Assembly (NCBI GenBank): GCA_945870475.1
Contig: CAMBSR010000067.1
Location: forward strand, 1-10,244
DNA: 10,244 nucleotides
Direction: 5' to 3'
From: Phycisphaera mikurensis NBRC 102666
GTDB lineage: Bacteria > Planctomycetota > Phycisphaerae > Phycisphaerales > SM1A02
Of the stretch, positions 1-5,085 are shown in pieces; position 1 is the stretch's first letter; each line of letters starts with the position of its first letter. The notes beneath the pieces are model-generated. The model was not told the DNA's origin. It saw nothing but the letters and a program-made list of their open reading frames with translations, and did no database searches. Both the position numbers and the translations under genes were made by a program.

Positions 1-547
1 CCTGGTCGATCACCACGAGCCGGGTGCGCGGCGTGAACGCAGAGACGATGCACTGCGTGACTTCCGCCGGATCCAGGATGGGAAGCGGCAGCGGAAGCTC
101 GATGTACTTCGCGCCGGTCTGGCGCGCGCGAAAGAGCATGGTCTTGCGCACCGCGTTGTAGACGTGGCTCGTGGTGACGAGCTCATCACCGGGCTTGAAG
201 TCGAGCGAACGCAGTACCGCGTTGATCCCCTCAGTGGCGTTCGTCACGAAGCCGAACGAATCGGGCTGCATGCGCAGGAACTCCGCCACGCGTGCGCGAC
301 TCGGCGCGAGCAGTTCGCGGATGCGACGGCCGAGCATCTCGATGGGCCGACTCTCCAGACGATCCTGCGCGGCGATGTACGCCTCGCGCACGGCACGCGG
401 GCAGGCGCCGAAGCTTCCGTGGTTCAGGAAGTCGTAGGAGCGGTCCCAGATCCACAGGCGCTCCAGGTTCGCCGCCAACGGTGAGGGCGGCGCAAGGATG
501 GGAAGCGGCGCTCCGTCCACGGTCAGCGAGGTGCAATCTGCGGGCAT
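1..547 (-). CDS. Class V aminotransferase, N-terminal part (cut by window edge)
   Basis: The minus-strand frame from ATG at 547 is open to the window edge and gives 182 residues. It reads as the N-terminal part of a PLP-dependent class V aminotransferase (fold type I; isopenicillin-N-epimerase/cysteine-desulfurase-like). FLNHGSFGACP (40-50) is the typical entry motif of this subgroup. VTNATEGINAVL (101-112) is the cofactor-phosphate loop region, and DELVTTSHVYNAVR (121-134) and TRLVVIDQ (175-182) follow in family order. The PLP lysine lies beyond the edge, so activity and substrate cannot be judged. The frame stays open upstream of 547, but this ATG fits the usual short N-terminus; the Shine-Dalgarno is weak. 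It is divergent from the gene at 794. The exact substrate (cysteine, kynurenine, an epimerase substrate) is unknown. Confidence 0.85.
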   Translation of the reverse strand, partial: MPADCTSLTVDGAPLPILAPPSPLAANLERLWIWDRSYDFLNHGSFGACPRAVREAYIAAQDRLESRPIEMLGRRIRELLAPSRARVAEFLRMQPDSFGFVTNATEGINAVLRSLDFKPGDELVTTSHVYNAVRKTMLFRARQTGAKYIELPLPLPILDPAEVTQCIVSAFTPRTRLVVIDQ

Positions 548-608
548 TTCCGCACCATACCGGGGCGTCGAACGGCCGCCGCGGCGGGGGCAACCCGCGC
601 CCAAACCC

Positions 609-631
609 CCTTCGCCGATAAAAGGTGAAGG
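609..631. other. Intergenic hairpin CCTTCGCC/GGTGAAGG
   Basis: CCTTCGCC (609-616) and GGTGAAGG (624-631) can pair over 8 bp with one G-T wobble around the loop GATAAAA. It lies in the divergent gap, about 20 bp upstream of the candidate -35 for the small ORF/lexA side. There is no T tract, so it is not an obvious terminator. It could be one copy of a dispersed intergenic palindrome or part of the 5' region of the aminotransferase gene. Only one copy is seen in this window. Confidence 0.35.
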
Positions 632-650
632 AGAAACCGCCAAACAGCCG

Positions 651-678
651 TTGATTCGGCATGCGTTCGTACTAACAT
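651..678 (+). promoter_or_regulatory. Candidate sigma70-type promoter upstream of the small ORF and lexA
   Basis: TTGATT (651-656) and TAACAT (673-678) lie 16 bp apart, and each matches four of six consensus positions. The start would fall near 685, giving a leader of about 110 nt to the ATG at 794. This is the only reasonable housekeeping-type promoter I see in the divergent gap. It overlaps the GTAC dyad at 666-690, which would place an operator across the -10. Planctomycete promoter consensus is poorly known, so this is an inference from sequence resemblance. Confidence 0.35.
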
Positions 679-690
679 TTGCCGTACCAA
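666..690. promoter_or_regulatory. Dyad TTcGTAC-N11-GTACcAA, possible operator (LexA?)
   Basis: Arms TTCGTAC (666-672) and GTACCAA (684-690) form an inverted repeat with 6 of 7 positions complementary, around an 11-bp spacer that contains the candidate -10. The position is classic for a repressor site. LexA is encoded downstream and lexA genes are commonly self-regulated, so LexA is the natural candidate. The known cyanobacterial LexA box also uses GTAC-type half-sites, but with a shorter spacer. GTAC is itself a palindrome, which makes a chance dyad easier. No second copy of this exact arrangement was found in the window. Confidence 0.35.
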
Positions 691-793
691 TTCTGCAGCC
701 GTGCAAGGCGGCCTGCCGAATACCAAACAAGCACCGCACGCGCGGCGCAACGAACCACCCGCCGATGCGGGACCCGAGACGAAGGACCACGCC

Positions 794-1327
794 ATGAAGC
801 TCCTTGCAACGCTCCGCTCACTGATCGCGCCCGCCGGCGAACCGCTCGTCGTCCTCGGCCCCGGCGGCGACTTCGTGGACCACGTGGTCGATCGCGACGG
901 ACGGCTCTCGATCGAACGCGCCATCACCGCACCGTGCGCGCACGCCATATGCCACTCAATGCAGGAAGACGACGACTGCATCACCCCGCGCTCGCGCCGT
1001 CACCGCCTCTCCCGTTTCCTCTCCGAAGCTGCCGATGACACCCAGGACAGCGTCCTGCTCGACAGCCCGGTCTGCAGTTCGATCAGCCATTCCGATTCTG
1101 CCCCGCTTCTCCGGAACGAACACCATGAACCTGACACCCAAGCAGCTCCGCATCTTCGAATTCATTCGCCAGCACCGATCGCACAAGGGCTATTCCCCCA
1201 CGATGCAGGAGATCGCCGACTCGCTCGGCGTCACCAAGGTGACGGTGTTCGAGCACGTCGAGGCGCTCATCAAGAAGGGCGCGCTGGTGCGCGACCCGAA
1301 CAAGAGTCGCTCGCTTTCGATCGCTGA
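794..1327 (+). CDS. Unknown small protein upstream of and overlapping lexA
   Basis: The ATG at 794 has a good Shine-Dalgarno, AAGGA at 782-786, 7 nt away. Codons from 794 to about 1085 show the G/C-rich third positions of neighbouring genes, so this part looks truly coding. From about 1090 the bias fades, and after 1125 the frame overlaps lexA by 203 nt in another phase. The last ~80 of 177 residues may therefore be unselected read-through, or a stop or frameshift may be misplaced. The first ~100 residues begin MKLLATLRSLIAPAGEPLVV. They include a Cys/His-rich patch (Cys48, His50, Cys53, His54, Cys62) followed by an acidic run and then a basic RSRRHR segment. There is no signal peptide or membrane span. 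I do not recognise a family. Its place just before lexA suggests co-transcription. Confidence 0.5.
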   Translation: MKLLATLRSLIAPAGEPLVVLGPGGDFVDHVVDRDGRLSIERAITAPCAHAICHSMQEDDDCITPRSRRHRLSRFLSEAADDTQDSVLLDSPVCSSISHSDSAPLLRNEHHEPDTQAAPHLRIHSPAPIAQGLFPHDAGDRRLARRHQGDGVRARRGAHQEGRAGARPEQESLAFDR

Positions 1328-1781
1328 CGACGCGGAACTTCCGAACGAGGTTCCGGACCGCCAGGTCAGCAACGACGGCCCGATCCCCATGCCGCTCCAG
1401 TTTCCGCTGGTGGGCAAGATCGCTGCCGGTCGCCCCATCGAGAAGTGCGCGCAGGACGAGACGCTGCGCCTCGAGGAACTCTTCGGCCCGCGCCGCGGCG
1501 CGCAGCCGAACGCCATGTTCGCGCTGCAGGTGGACGGCTGGTCCATGCGCGACGAGGGCATCTTCGACGGCGACTACGTCATCGTCGAGCGCCGCGAGAC
1601 CGCCCGTAACGGCGAACGCGTCGTCGCCCTGCTCCCGGATGGCGAGACCACGCTCAAGACGTATTTCAAGGAGCGCGACGGCACCATCCGCCTGCAGCCG
1701 GCGAACCCGGATTTCGAGCCGATCATCGTGACCGACTGCCAGGTGCAGGGTGTGGTGGTCGGAGTGATGCGGCGGTACTGA
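1125..1781 (+). CDS. lexA: LexA repressor (SOS regulator, S24 self-cleaving protease)
   Basis: The 218-residue product is usual LexA length. It represses SOS DNA-repair genes until RecA filaments trigger self-cleavage. Residues 1-68 form the winged helix domain: LTPKQLRIFEFI, then the helix-turn-helix TMQEIADSLGVTKVTVFEHV (26-45), then a wing. A linker (~70-90) leads to the protease domain. The cleavage bond is Ala101-Gly102 in GKIAAGRP, and the Ser140 / Lys178 dyad sits in DGWSM and TTLKTY. The serine motif has Trp before the Ser where Asp, Asn or Met is more usual. ATG 1125 is preceded by GGA (1113-1115, 9 nt away) and matches typical LexA starts; the ATG at 1035 would add 30 residues with poor codon bias. 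The frame overlaps the upstream small ORF. No terminator is visible in the 41-bp gap to convergent trpA. Confidence 0.93.
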   Translation: MNLTPKQLRIFEFIRQHRSHKGYSPTMQEIADSLGVTKVTVFEHVEALIKKGALVRDPNKSRSLSIADDAELPNEVPDRQVSNDGPIPMPLQFPLVGKIAAGRPIEKCAQDETLRLEELFGPRRGAQPNAMFALQVDGWSMRDEGIFDGDYVIVERRETARNGERVVALLPDGETTLKTYFKERDGTIRLQPANPDFEPIIVTDCQVQGVVVGVMRRY

Positions 1782-1822
1782 GCCGAGGCTACGCCACAGC
1801 AACCCTTGTCCGCCCGTCAGCG

Positions 1823-2635
1823 TCAGCCGACGAGCGAAGTCACCAATTCCACGGCCGCATCCTCGGGCGAACGTCCGGCGGTAATGGCCTCACGCATGCG
1901 ACGAACGAGGGCGCTGCCCACGATCGCGCCGTCCGCGTGCGCCGTCACGGCAGCCACGTGCGCGGCGGTGGAGATGCCGAAGCCGGCCGCAATCGGAAGC
2001 GTGGTCGCGGCGCGGATGCGCGCAATGAGCGGTGCCACGTCCGGGGCATCCGACCGCTCGCCGGTGATGCCAACACGCGCCAGCGCGTAGACGAACCCGC
2101 TGCAGAGCGCCGTGATGCGCGCAATGCGCTCGGGGCTCGAGGTGGGCGAGACCAGGAGGGTGCAGGTGATGCCCGCCGCGTCGCAGGCCGCGCGCAGCGC
2201 GGGAGCGTCCTCGATGTCGATGTCCGGCACGATGAGCCCGTCGAACCCGGCATCCGCCGCCTCGCGCGCGAAGCGCTGGGCGCCCATCCGGTCCACGATC
2301 GAGACACTCACCATGGCCACCAGCGCGCACTGCACCTGCGCGCGCACGGCACGCACGGCGGCAAAGACGCCCTCCGGGGTGCAACCGGCCACCAGCGCCT
2401 CGTGCATGCTTTCCGCAATCACGGGCCCGTCGGCGATCGGGTCGCTGAACGGAATGCCAACCTCGATGATTGACCCACATACTGCAGACAGGCGCGGTAG
2501 CAGAGCGGCCGTTGACGCCAAGCTGGGGTAGCCCGCGGTGACGAACGGCAGAACCGCGGGACGCCCCGACGTCCGACACTTGGCAAAGGCGCGGGCTACA
2601 GCGTCAGGCGCAACATGATCAGCGGTCGAAGGCAT
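1823..2635 (-). CDS. trpA: Tryptophan synthase alpha subunit
   Basis: The 270-residue product has standard TrpA length. TrpA is a TIM barrel that cleaves indole-3-glycerol phosphate to indole and glyceraldehyde-3-phosphate, passing indole to TrpB. Visible motifs in order: PFVTAGYP (30-37); IIEVGIPFSDPIADGP (56-71), with catalytic Glu58 and Asp69; DGLIVPDIDIED (132-143); FVYALARVGITG (181-192), with the conserved Tyr; AAGFGIS (216-222); and AIVGSALV (237-244), the phosphate-binding end. The strand after the catalytic loop reads VAMVSVSIVDRMG, without the Tyr-x-Asn common in proteobacterial TrpA. No trpB or other trp gene is in the window. It lies 47 bp downstream of the cupredoxin gene on the same strand and may be co-transcribed with it. 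No clear Shine-Dalgarno precedes the ATG at 2635. Confidence 0.96.
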   Translation of the reverse strand: MPSTADHVAPDAVARAFAKCRTSGRPAVLPFVTAGYPSLASTAALLPRLSAVCGSIIEVGIPFSDPIADGPVIAESMHEALVAGCTPEGVFAAVRAVRAQVQCALVAMVSVSIVDRMGAQRFAREAADAGFDGLIVPDIDIEDAPALRAACDAAGITCTLLVSPTSSPERIARITALCSGFVYALARVGITGERSDAPDVAPLIARIRAATTLPIAAGFGISTAAHVAAVTAHADGAIVGSALVRRMREAITAGRSPEDAAVELVTSLVG

Positions 2636-2682
2636 ACCGACATCGTAGGGTGCGTGCCAACCGAGGGGCGGCTTTCCGTCCG

Positions 2683-3171
2683 TCAGGTCGTCCAGTTGCC
2701 GAGCAGGATGCCGAGGTCCGAGCCGTTGGTGGTGCCGTCGCCATTGATGTCGGTCGGGCCGGGCTGGTTCCAGGCACCAAGGAGGGTGCCGAGGTCCGCA
2801 CCGTTGACCACTCCGTTGCCGTCAAGATCCCCGGGAATAGCGGGCGGCCTCACAATGATTCTGCCCGTCATCACCGAGCAGTGCGGAGAGCAGAAGAAGG
2901 GAACGGTGGTGCCGGCCGTGGATGCGGGGACGACCCACGTGAAGCTCGTGGAGGTCGAGTTGAGCGGGGCACTGAAGAGCCCGCTCGCGGTGCAATTGCT
3001 GCCGCTGGTCACGGTGTGGCTGCCGCCGGTACGAACCCATTTGACGGTGTCTCCCGCGTTCACGGTCACCGATGACGGCGAAAACGACAGGTTGACCTGT
3101 TGAATGACAACTTCTGCAGCGAAGGCTGGGCAGGCAGCGAGAAGAGCGAGACATGGTGCAAGTCGGTTCAT
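2683..3171 (-). CDS. Exported cupredoxin with C-terminal dockerin-like calcium repeats
   Basis: This is a 162-residue secreted protein. Residues 1-18 are a signal peptide (MNRL, hydrophobic stretch, AFA|A). An LAAC lipobox-like match ending at Cys14 is an alternative but would be very short. Residues 20-109 form a plastocyanin-like domain with a full type 1 copper set: His52 in GGSHTV, then Cys94, His97 and Met101 in FFCSPHCSVM. Cys60 and Cys98 could form a disulfide. Residues 114-161 hold two dockerin/EF-hand-like units, DLDGNGVVNGADLG and DINGDGTTNGSDLG, each closing with LLG-x-W. Dockerin-like tails are widespread on Phycisphaerae exported proteins. The likely role is extracytoplasmic electron transfer or copper binding with the tail as an interaction module; the partner is unknown. 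An excellent Shine-Dalgarno fixes the start at 3171. Confidence 0.88.
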   Translation of the reverse strand: MNRLAPCLALLAACPAFAAEVVIQQVNLSFSPSSVTVNAGDTVKWVRTGGSHTVTSGSNCTASGLFSAPLNSTSTSFTWVVPASTAGTTVPFFCSPHCSVMTGRIIVRPPAIPGDLDGNGVVNGADLGTLLGAWNQPGPTDINGDGTTNGSDLGILLGNWTT

Positions 3172-3603
3172 GTGAACTCCTATGGTCGGGCCTCAAATGT
3201 AATCGCAGAGCCGATCTGCCGGATGCGGATTCCTGCGAAACCCACTCACTTTGTCTTTGGACGCGGCCAAAAATGCCTGCTCTGAAAGCAGCGAAGGCGG
3301 ATCACCGCCGGGTTTCCAGAGGTTGGCAGGGTCGCTCTCATCGGACTACCTCGAATGGTGCGGCAAAGATGGATAAAAACTGGCTGGACCGCGCACGGAG
3401 AAGGGCCCGGTTCGAACGTTTATCACCGAGCATCATTGCCAATTCCCACGCGACGATATTCCAGCCGCGCTTGTGCCCTTTGTGCACGGCATCGTGAAAC
3501 GCGGCAGAGCACGGCGCACCGCTTCTGTAACTGCCCATGAAATTGGCAACTACGGCTACTCAGGTACCCCTGGAAACAATGCGGTACAACACGGCCTCAA
3601 TCC
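3172..3603. other. Gene-poor stretch between the cupredoxin gene and tRNA-Ile2
   Basis: This stretch is less GC-rich than its surroundings, and no frame shows the strong G/C third-position bias of the genes. The best short frame (minus, 3338-3538, 66 aa) has mixed third positions and no Shine-Dalgarno. Structural elements seen: hairpin CTGCT/AGCAG (3277-3291); hairpin GGCGG/CCGCC (3296-3309); a 9-bp inverted repeat TTGCCAATT (3436-3444) / AATTGGCAA (3541-3549) 96 nt apart; and a direct repeat TTGTGC around 3470-3485. It must hold the promoter of the cupredoxin gene and probably that of the tRNA. TACAAC (3585-3590), 13 nt before the tRNA, could be a -10, but no convincing -35 is seen. Confidence 0.5.
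3177..3181 (-). promoter_or_regulatory. Shine-Dalgarno AGGAG of the cupredoxin gene
   Basis: On the minus strand AGGAG lies 5 nt before the ATG at 3171. It is among the best ribosome binding sites in the window, where most genes have weak ones, and it decides the start of the cupredoxin gene. The contrast suggests efficient translation of this exported protein. Confidence 0.7.
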
Positions 3604-3677
3604 GGCCCCGTAGCTCAGCGGCCCAGAGCAGTCGACTCATAATCGATAAGACCTCGGTTCGAATCCGAGCGGGGCTA
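3604..3677 (+). tRNA. tRNA with CAT anticodon, best read as tRNA-Ile2 (lysidine type)
   Basis: A full cloverleaf folds. The acceptor GGCCCCG (3604-3610) pairs with CGGGGCT (3670-3676; G1-T72 wobble) and A3677 is the discriminator. The D stem is GCTC/GAGC. The anticodon stem GTCGA/TCGAT surrounds the loop CTCATAA, with anticodon CAT at 3638-3640. The T arm is CTCGG-TTCGAAT-CCGAG. CCA is not encoded. CAT can be elongator Met, initiator Met or Ile2. The paired first bases and the anticodon stem lacking three G-C pairs exclude the initiator. The acceptor GGCCCC and the GACTCATAATC context match the E. coli tRNA-Ile2 pattern read by TilS (C4-G69, C5-G68), so an AUA-decoding isoleucine tRNA is favoured over Met. 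Confidence 0.93.
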
Positions 3678-3686
3678 TTCGGACGT

Positions 3687-3702
3687 CCGGCGAATCCGCC
3701 GG
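3687..3702 (+). other. Short hairpin just after tRNA-Ile2
   Basis: CCGGCG (3687-3692) and CGCCGG (3697-3702) pair perfectly around the loop AATC, 10 nt after the tRNA end. No T tract follows, so it is a weak terminator at best. It may mark the 3' end for processing, or partly insulate the tRNA from the membrane-protein gene that starts 28 nt downstream. Chance is possible at this GC content. Confidence 0.3.
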
Positions 3703-3730
3703 GCGCGCAGCGCGAAGCCGCTCGCAGCCC

Positions 3731-4747
3731 ATGGGTTCCTCCGAGCACCACCACGCCCTGCCGCTGCACCCCGCGATGAGCCTCGGCTCACGACCGTGGA
3801 TGCGCCAGTGGCTGTTGGCGGCCGGCATCTACAACCTGCTCTGGGGTGCGGCCGTCATCCTGGCGCCGGACGCGCCACTGCGGCTCTTCGGCGTCGAGCC
3901 GCTCGTCGGCACCGGGCGCGCCATCTGGCAGTGCCTGGGCATGGTGATCGGCGTCTACGGCGTTGGCTACCTGGCGGCCAGCCTGAACCCCGTGCGGCAC
4001 TGGCCGATCGTCCTCGTCGGGTTCCTGGGCAAGATCTTCGGCCCGATCGGGTTCGTGTGGTGTGCGTCGCGCGGCGAGATCGACTGGCGCTTCGGCCTCA
4101 CCATTCCCACCAACGATCTCCTGTGGTGGATCCCGTTCGCCATGATCCTGCGCGCGGCGTGGGCGGACGCCCGGAACTCTGGCGGTCGCGCGGCGGCCGC
4201 TCCGTCCCTGGGCACGGCGCTCCACGTGGCGCGTGACCAGTACGGACGTTCGCTTGCCTCGATGAGCGACGACTCGCCGGTACTCCTCGTGGCACTGCGG
4301 CACTTCGGCTGCACGTTCTGCCGCGAGACCCTGGCGCAACTGGCCGCCGAGCGCGCGCAGCTCGAGTCCCAGGGAATTCGCCTGGCGGTCCTGCACTCGG
4401 CGAGCGCCGCAGACGCCGCCCCTTCACTGGCCCGTGCCGGGCTCTCGGACGTCTCCGCCTTCGCGGACCACCAACACACCCTGGCTGGCGCCCTCGGCAT
4501 CGGCCGGGGCAGCTTCATGGCCCTCCTGGGTCCGCGGAACTTCCTCCGTGCCGTTCCGGCGCTCCTGGCCGGTCACGGCATCGGCTACCCCGTGGGCGAC
4601 CCCCTGCAGATGCCGGGGGCGTTCATGGTGCACCGCGGGCGGGTGATCAGCCACCACCACCATGCCTTTGCCGGTGAACAGGTGGACTTCCGGACCTTTG
4701 CATCGAAGGCCGGACTTGCCTCCGTGGCCCTTCCCGCGCATACTTGA
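3731..4747 (+). CDS. Four-helix membrane domain fused to an AhpC/TSA-like thiol-redox domain
   Basis: The product is 338 residues. The N-terminal part has four hydrophobic segments (about 25-45, 64-84, 91-111, 126-142) with a short GPIGF turn, a small integral membrane domain of unknown function. The rest (about 160-330) resembles the AhpC-TSA_2/PRXL2 peroxiredoxin-like family: VLLVALRHFGCTFCRETLAQL-type core with Cys194-x-x-Cys197, a LGIGRGSF-like middle, and a C-terminal GRVISHHHHAFAG segment where relatives carry a histidine-rich strand. The likely role is a membrane-anchored thiol oxidoreductase or peroxide-handling protein; the substrate is unknown. The start is uncertain: Met at 3731 or Met16 (3776), neither with a clear Shine-Dalgarno. 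Its TGA overlaps the TTG of the next ORF, suggesting coupled translation toward the secA region. Confidence 0.82.
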   Translation: MGSSEHHHALPLHPAMSLGSRPWMRQWLLAAGIYNLLWGAAVILAPDAPLRLFGVEPLVGTGRAIWQCLGMVIGVYGVGYLAASLNPVRHWPIVLVGFLGKIFGPIGFVWCASRGEIDWRFGLTIPTNDLLWWIPFAMILRAAWADARNSGGRAAAAPSLGTALHVARDQYGRSLASMSDDSPVLLVALRHFGCTFCRETLAQLAAERAQLESQGIRLAVLHSASAADAAPSLARAGLSDVSAFADHQHTLAGALGIGRGSFMALLGPRNFLRAVPALLAGHGIGYPVGDPLQMPGAFMVHRGRVISHHHHAFAGEQVDFRTFASKAGLASVALPAHT

Positions 4748-5085
4748 GTGCCTTGGGCACCCCGAACCGCCAACCCACCCCCGACGCCGCGGCCATGCCG
4801 CGCGGTATGGCGTCGGCCGTGGCCACGCTGACCGCCCTGCTCCTGTCGCTTGCCATTCTGGCGACGGCGCCGGGCGCGGGCTTCAGCGCGCTGGCCGGGT
4901 CGCGCATTGCGTTCCTGGGCGATACCCCCGCCGCGGTGGCTGCGAGCCCCGCCGCGCACCAGACCACCCCCGGCACCGTGGCGCCTGCGCGCTTCGTTGC
5001 CGCCACCGGCACTCGCGCCGCGCTCTCCGCGCGTGCGGCGGTGATGCTCCGGCACACGTCCCTGCCGCCGCCCGCGGCAGCCTGA
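4744..5085 (+). CDS. Small exported or membrane protein directly upstream of secA (possible secretion monitor)
   Basis: This 113-residue frame has a very strong G/C third-position bias, so it is very likely real. The start is uncertain. TTG 4744 overlaps the previous stop (TTGA). ATG at 4795 (Met18) gives 96 residues with a classic signal-like N-terminus: Arg20, then hydrophobic VATLTALLLSLAILATA (26-42), then Ala/Gly-rich possible cleavage sites. The mature part is Ala/Pro/Thr-rich and low in complexity, and the C-terminus is LRHTSLPPPAAA with Pro108-110 encoded at 5065-5073. No known family is recognised. A small exported protein encoded just before secA and ending in a stall-prone motif has the layout of E. 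coli SecM, but the SecM arrest motif is absent. It could equally be an ordinary secreted protein. SecA starts 165 nt downstream. Confidence 0.6.
   Translation: MSALGTPNRQPTPDAAAMPRGMASAVATLTALLLSLAILATAPGAGFSALAGSRIAFLGDTPAAVAASPAAHQTTPGTVAPARFVAATGTRAALSARAAVMLRHTSLPPPAAA

Noticed and set aside
1782..1822. Possible bidirectional terminator between convergent lexA and trpA
   Set aside because: Only a 4-bp CGTC/GACG stem with a mismatch and no T tract; not supportable.
3338..3538. A 66-codon minus-strand frame in the gene-poor stretch
   Set aside because: Mixed third-position usage unlike neighbouring genes, no Shine-Dalgarno and no recognisable domain; a weak possibility remains.
3560..3769. 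Minus-strand frame antisense to tRNA-Ile2 (69 codons)
   Set aside because: It translates the complement of the tRNA, which explains the RIRTEVLS-like string.
3731..3775. MGSSEHHHALP at the start of the membrane fusion protein resembles a cloning His-tag leader
   Set aside because: Only three histidines, native codon bias and natural genomic context; coincidence.
4795..5085. Classical SecM arrest motif in the ORF before secA
   Set aside because: No F-x4-WI-x4-GIRAGP-like sequence is present; only the layout and the PPP end are similar.
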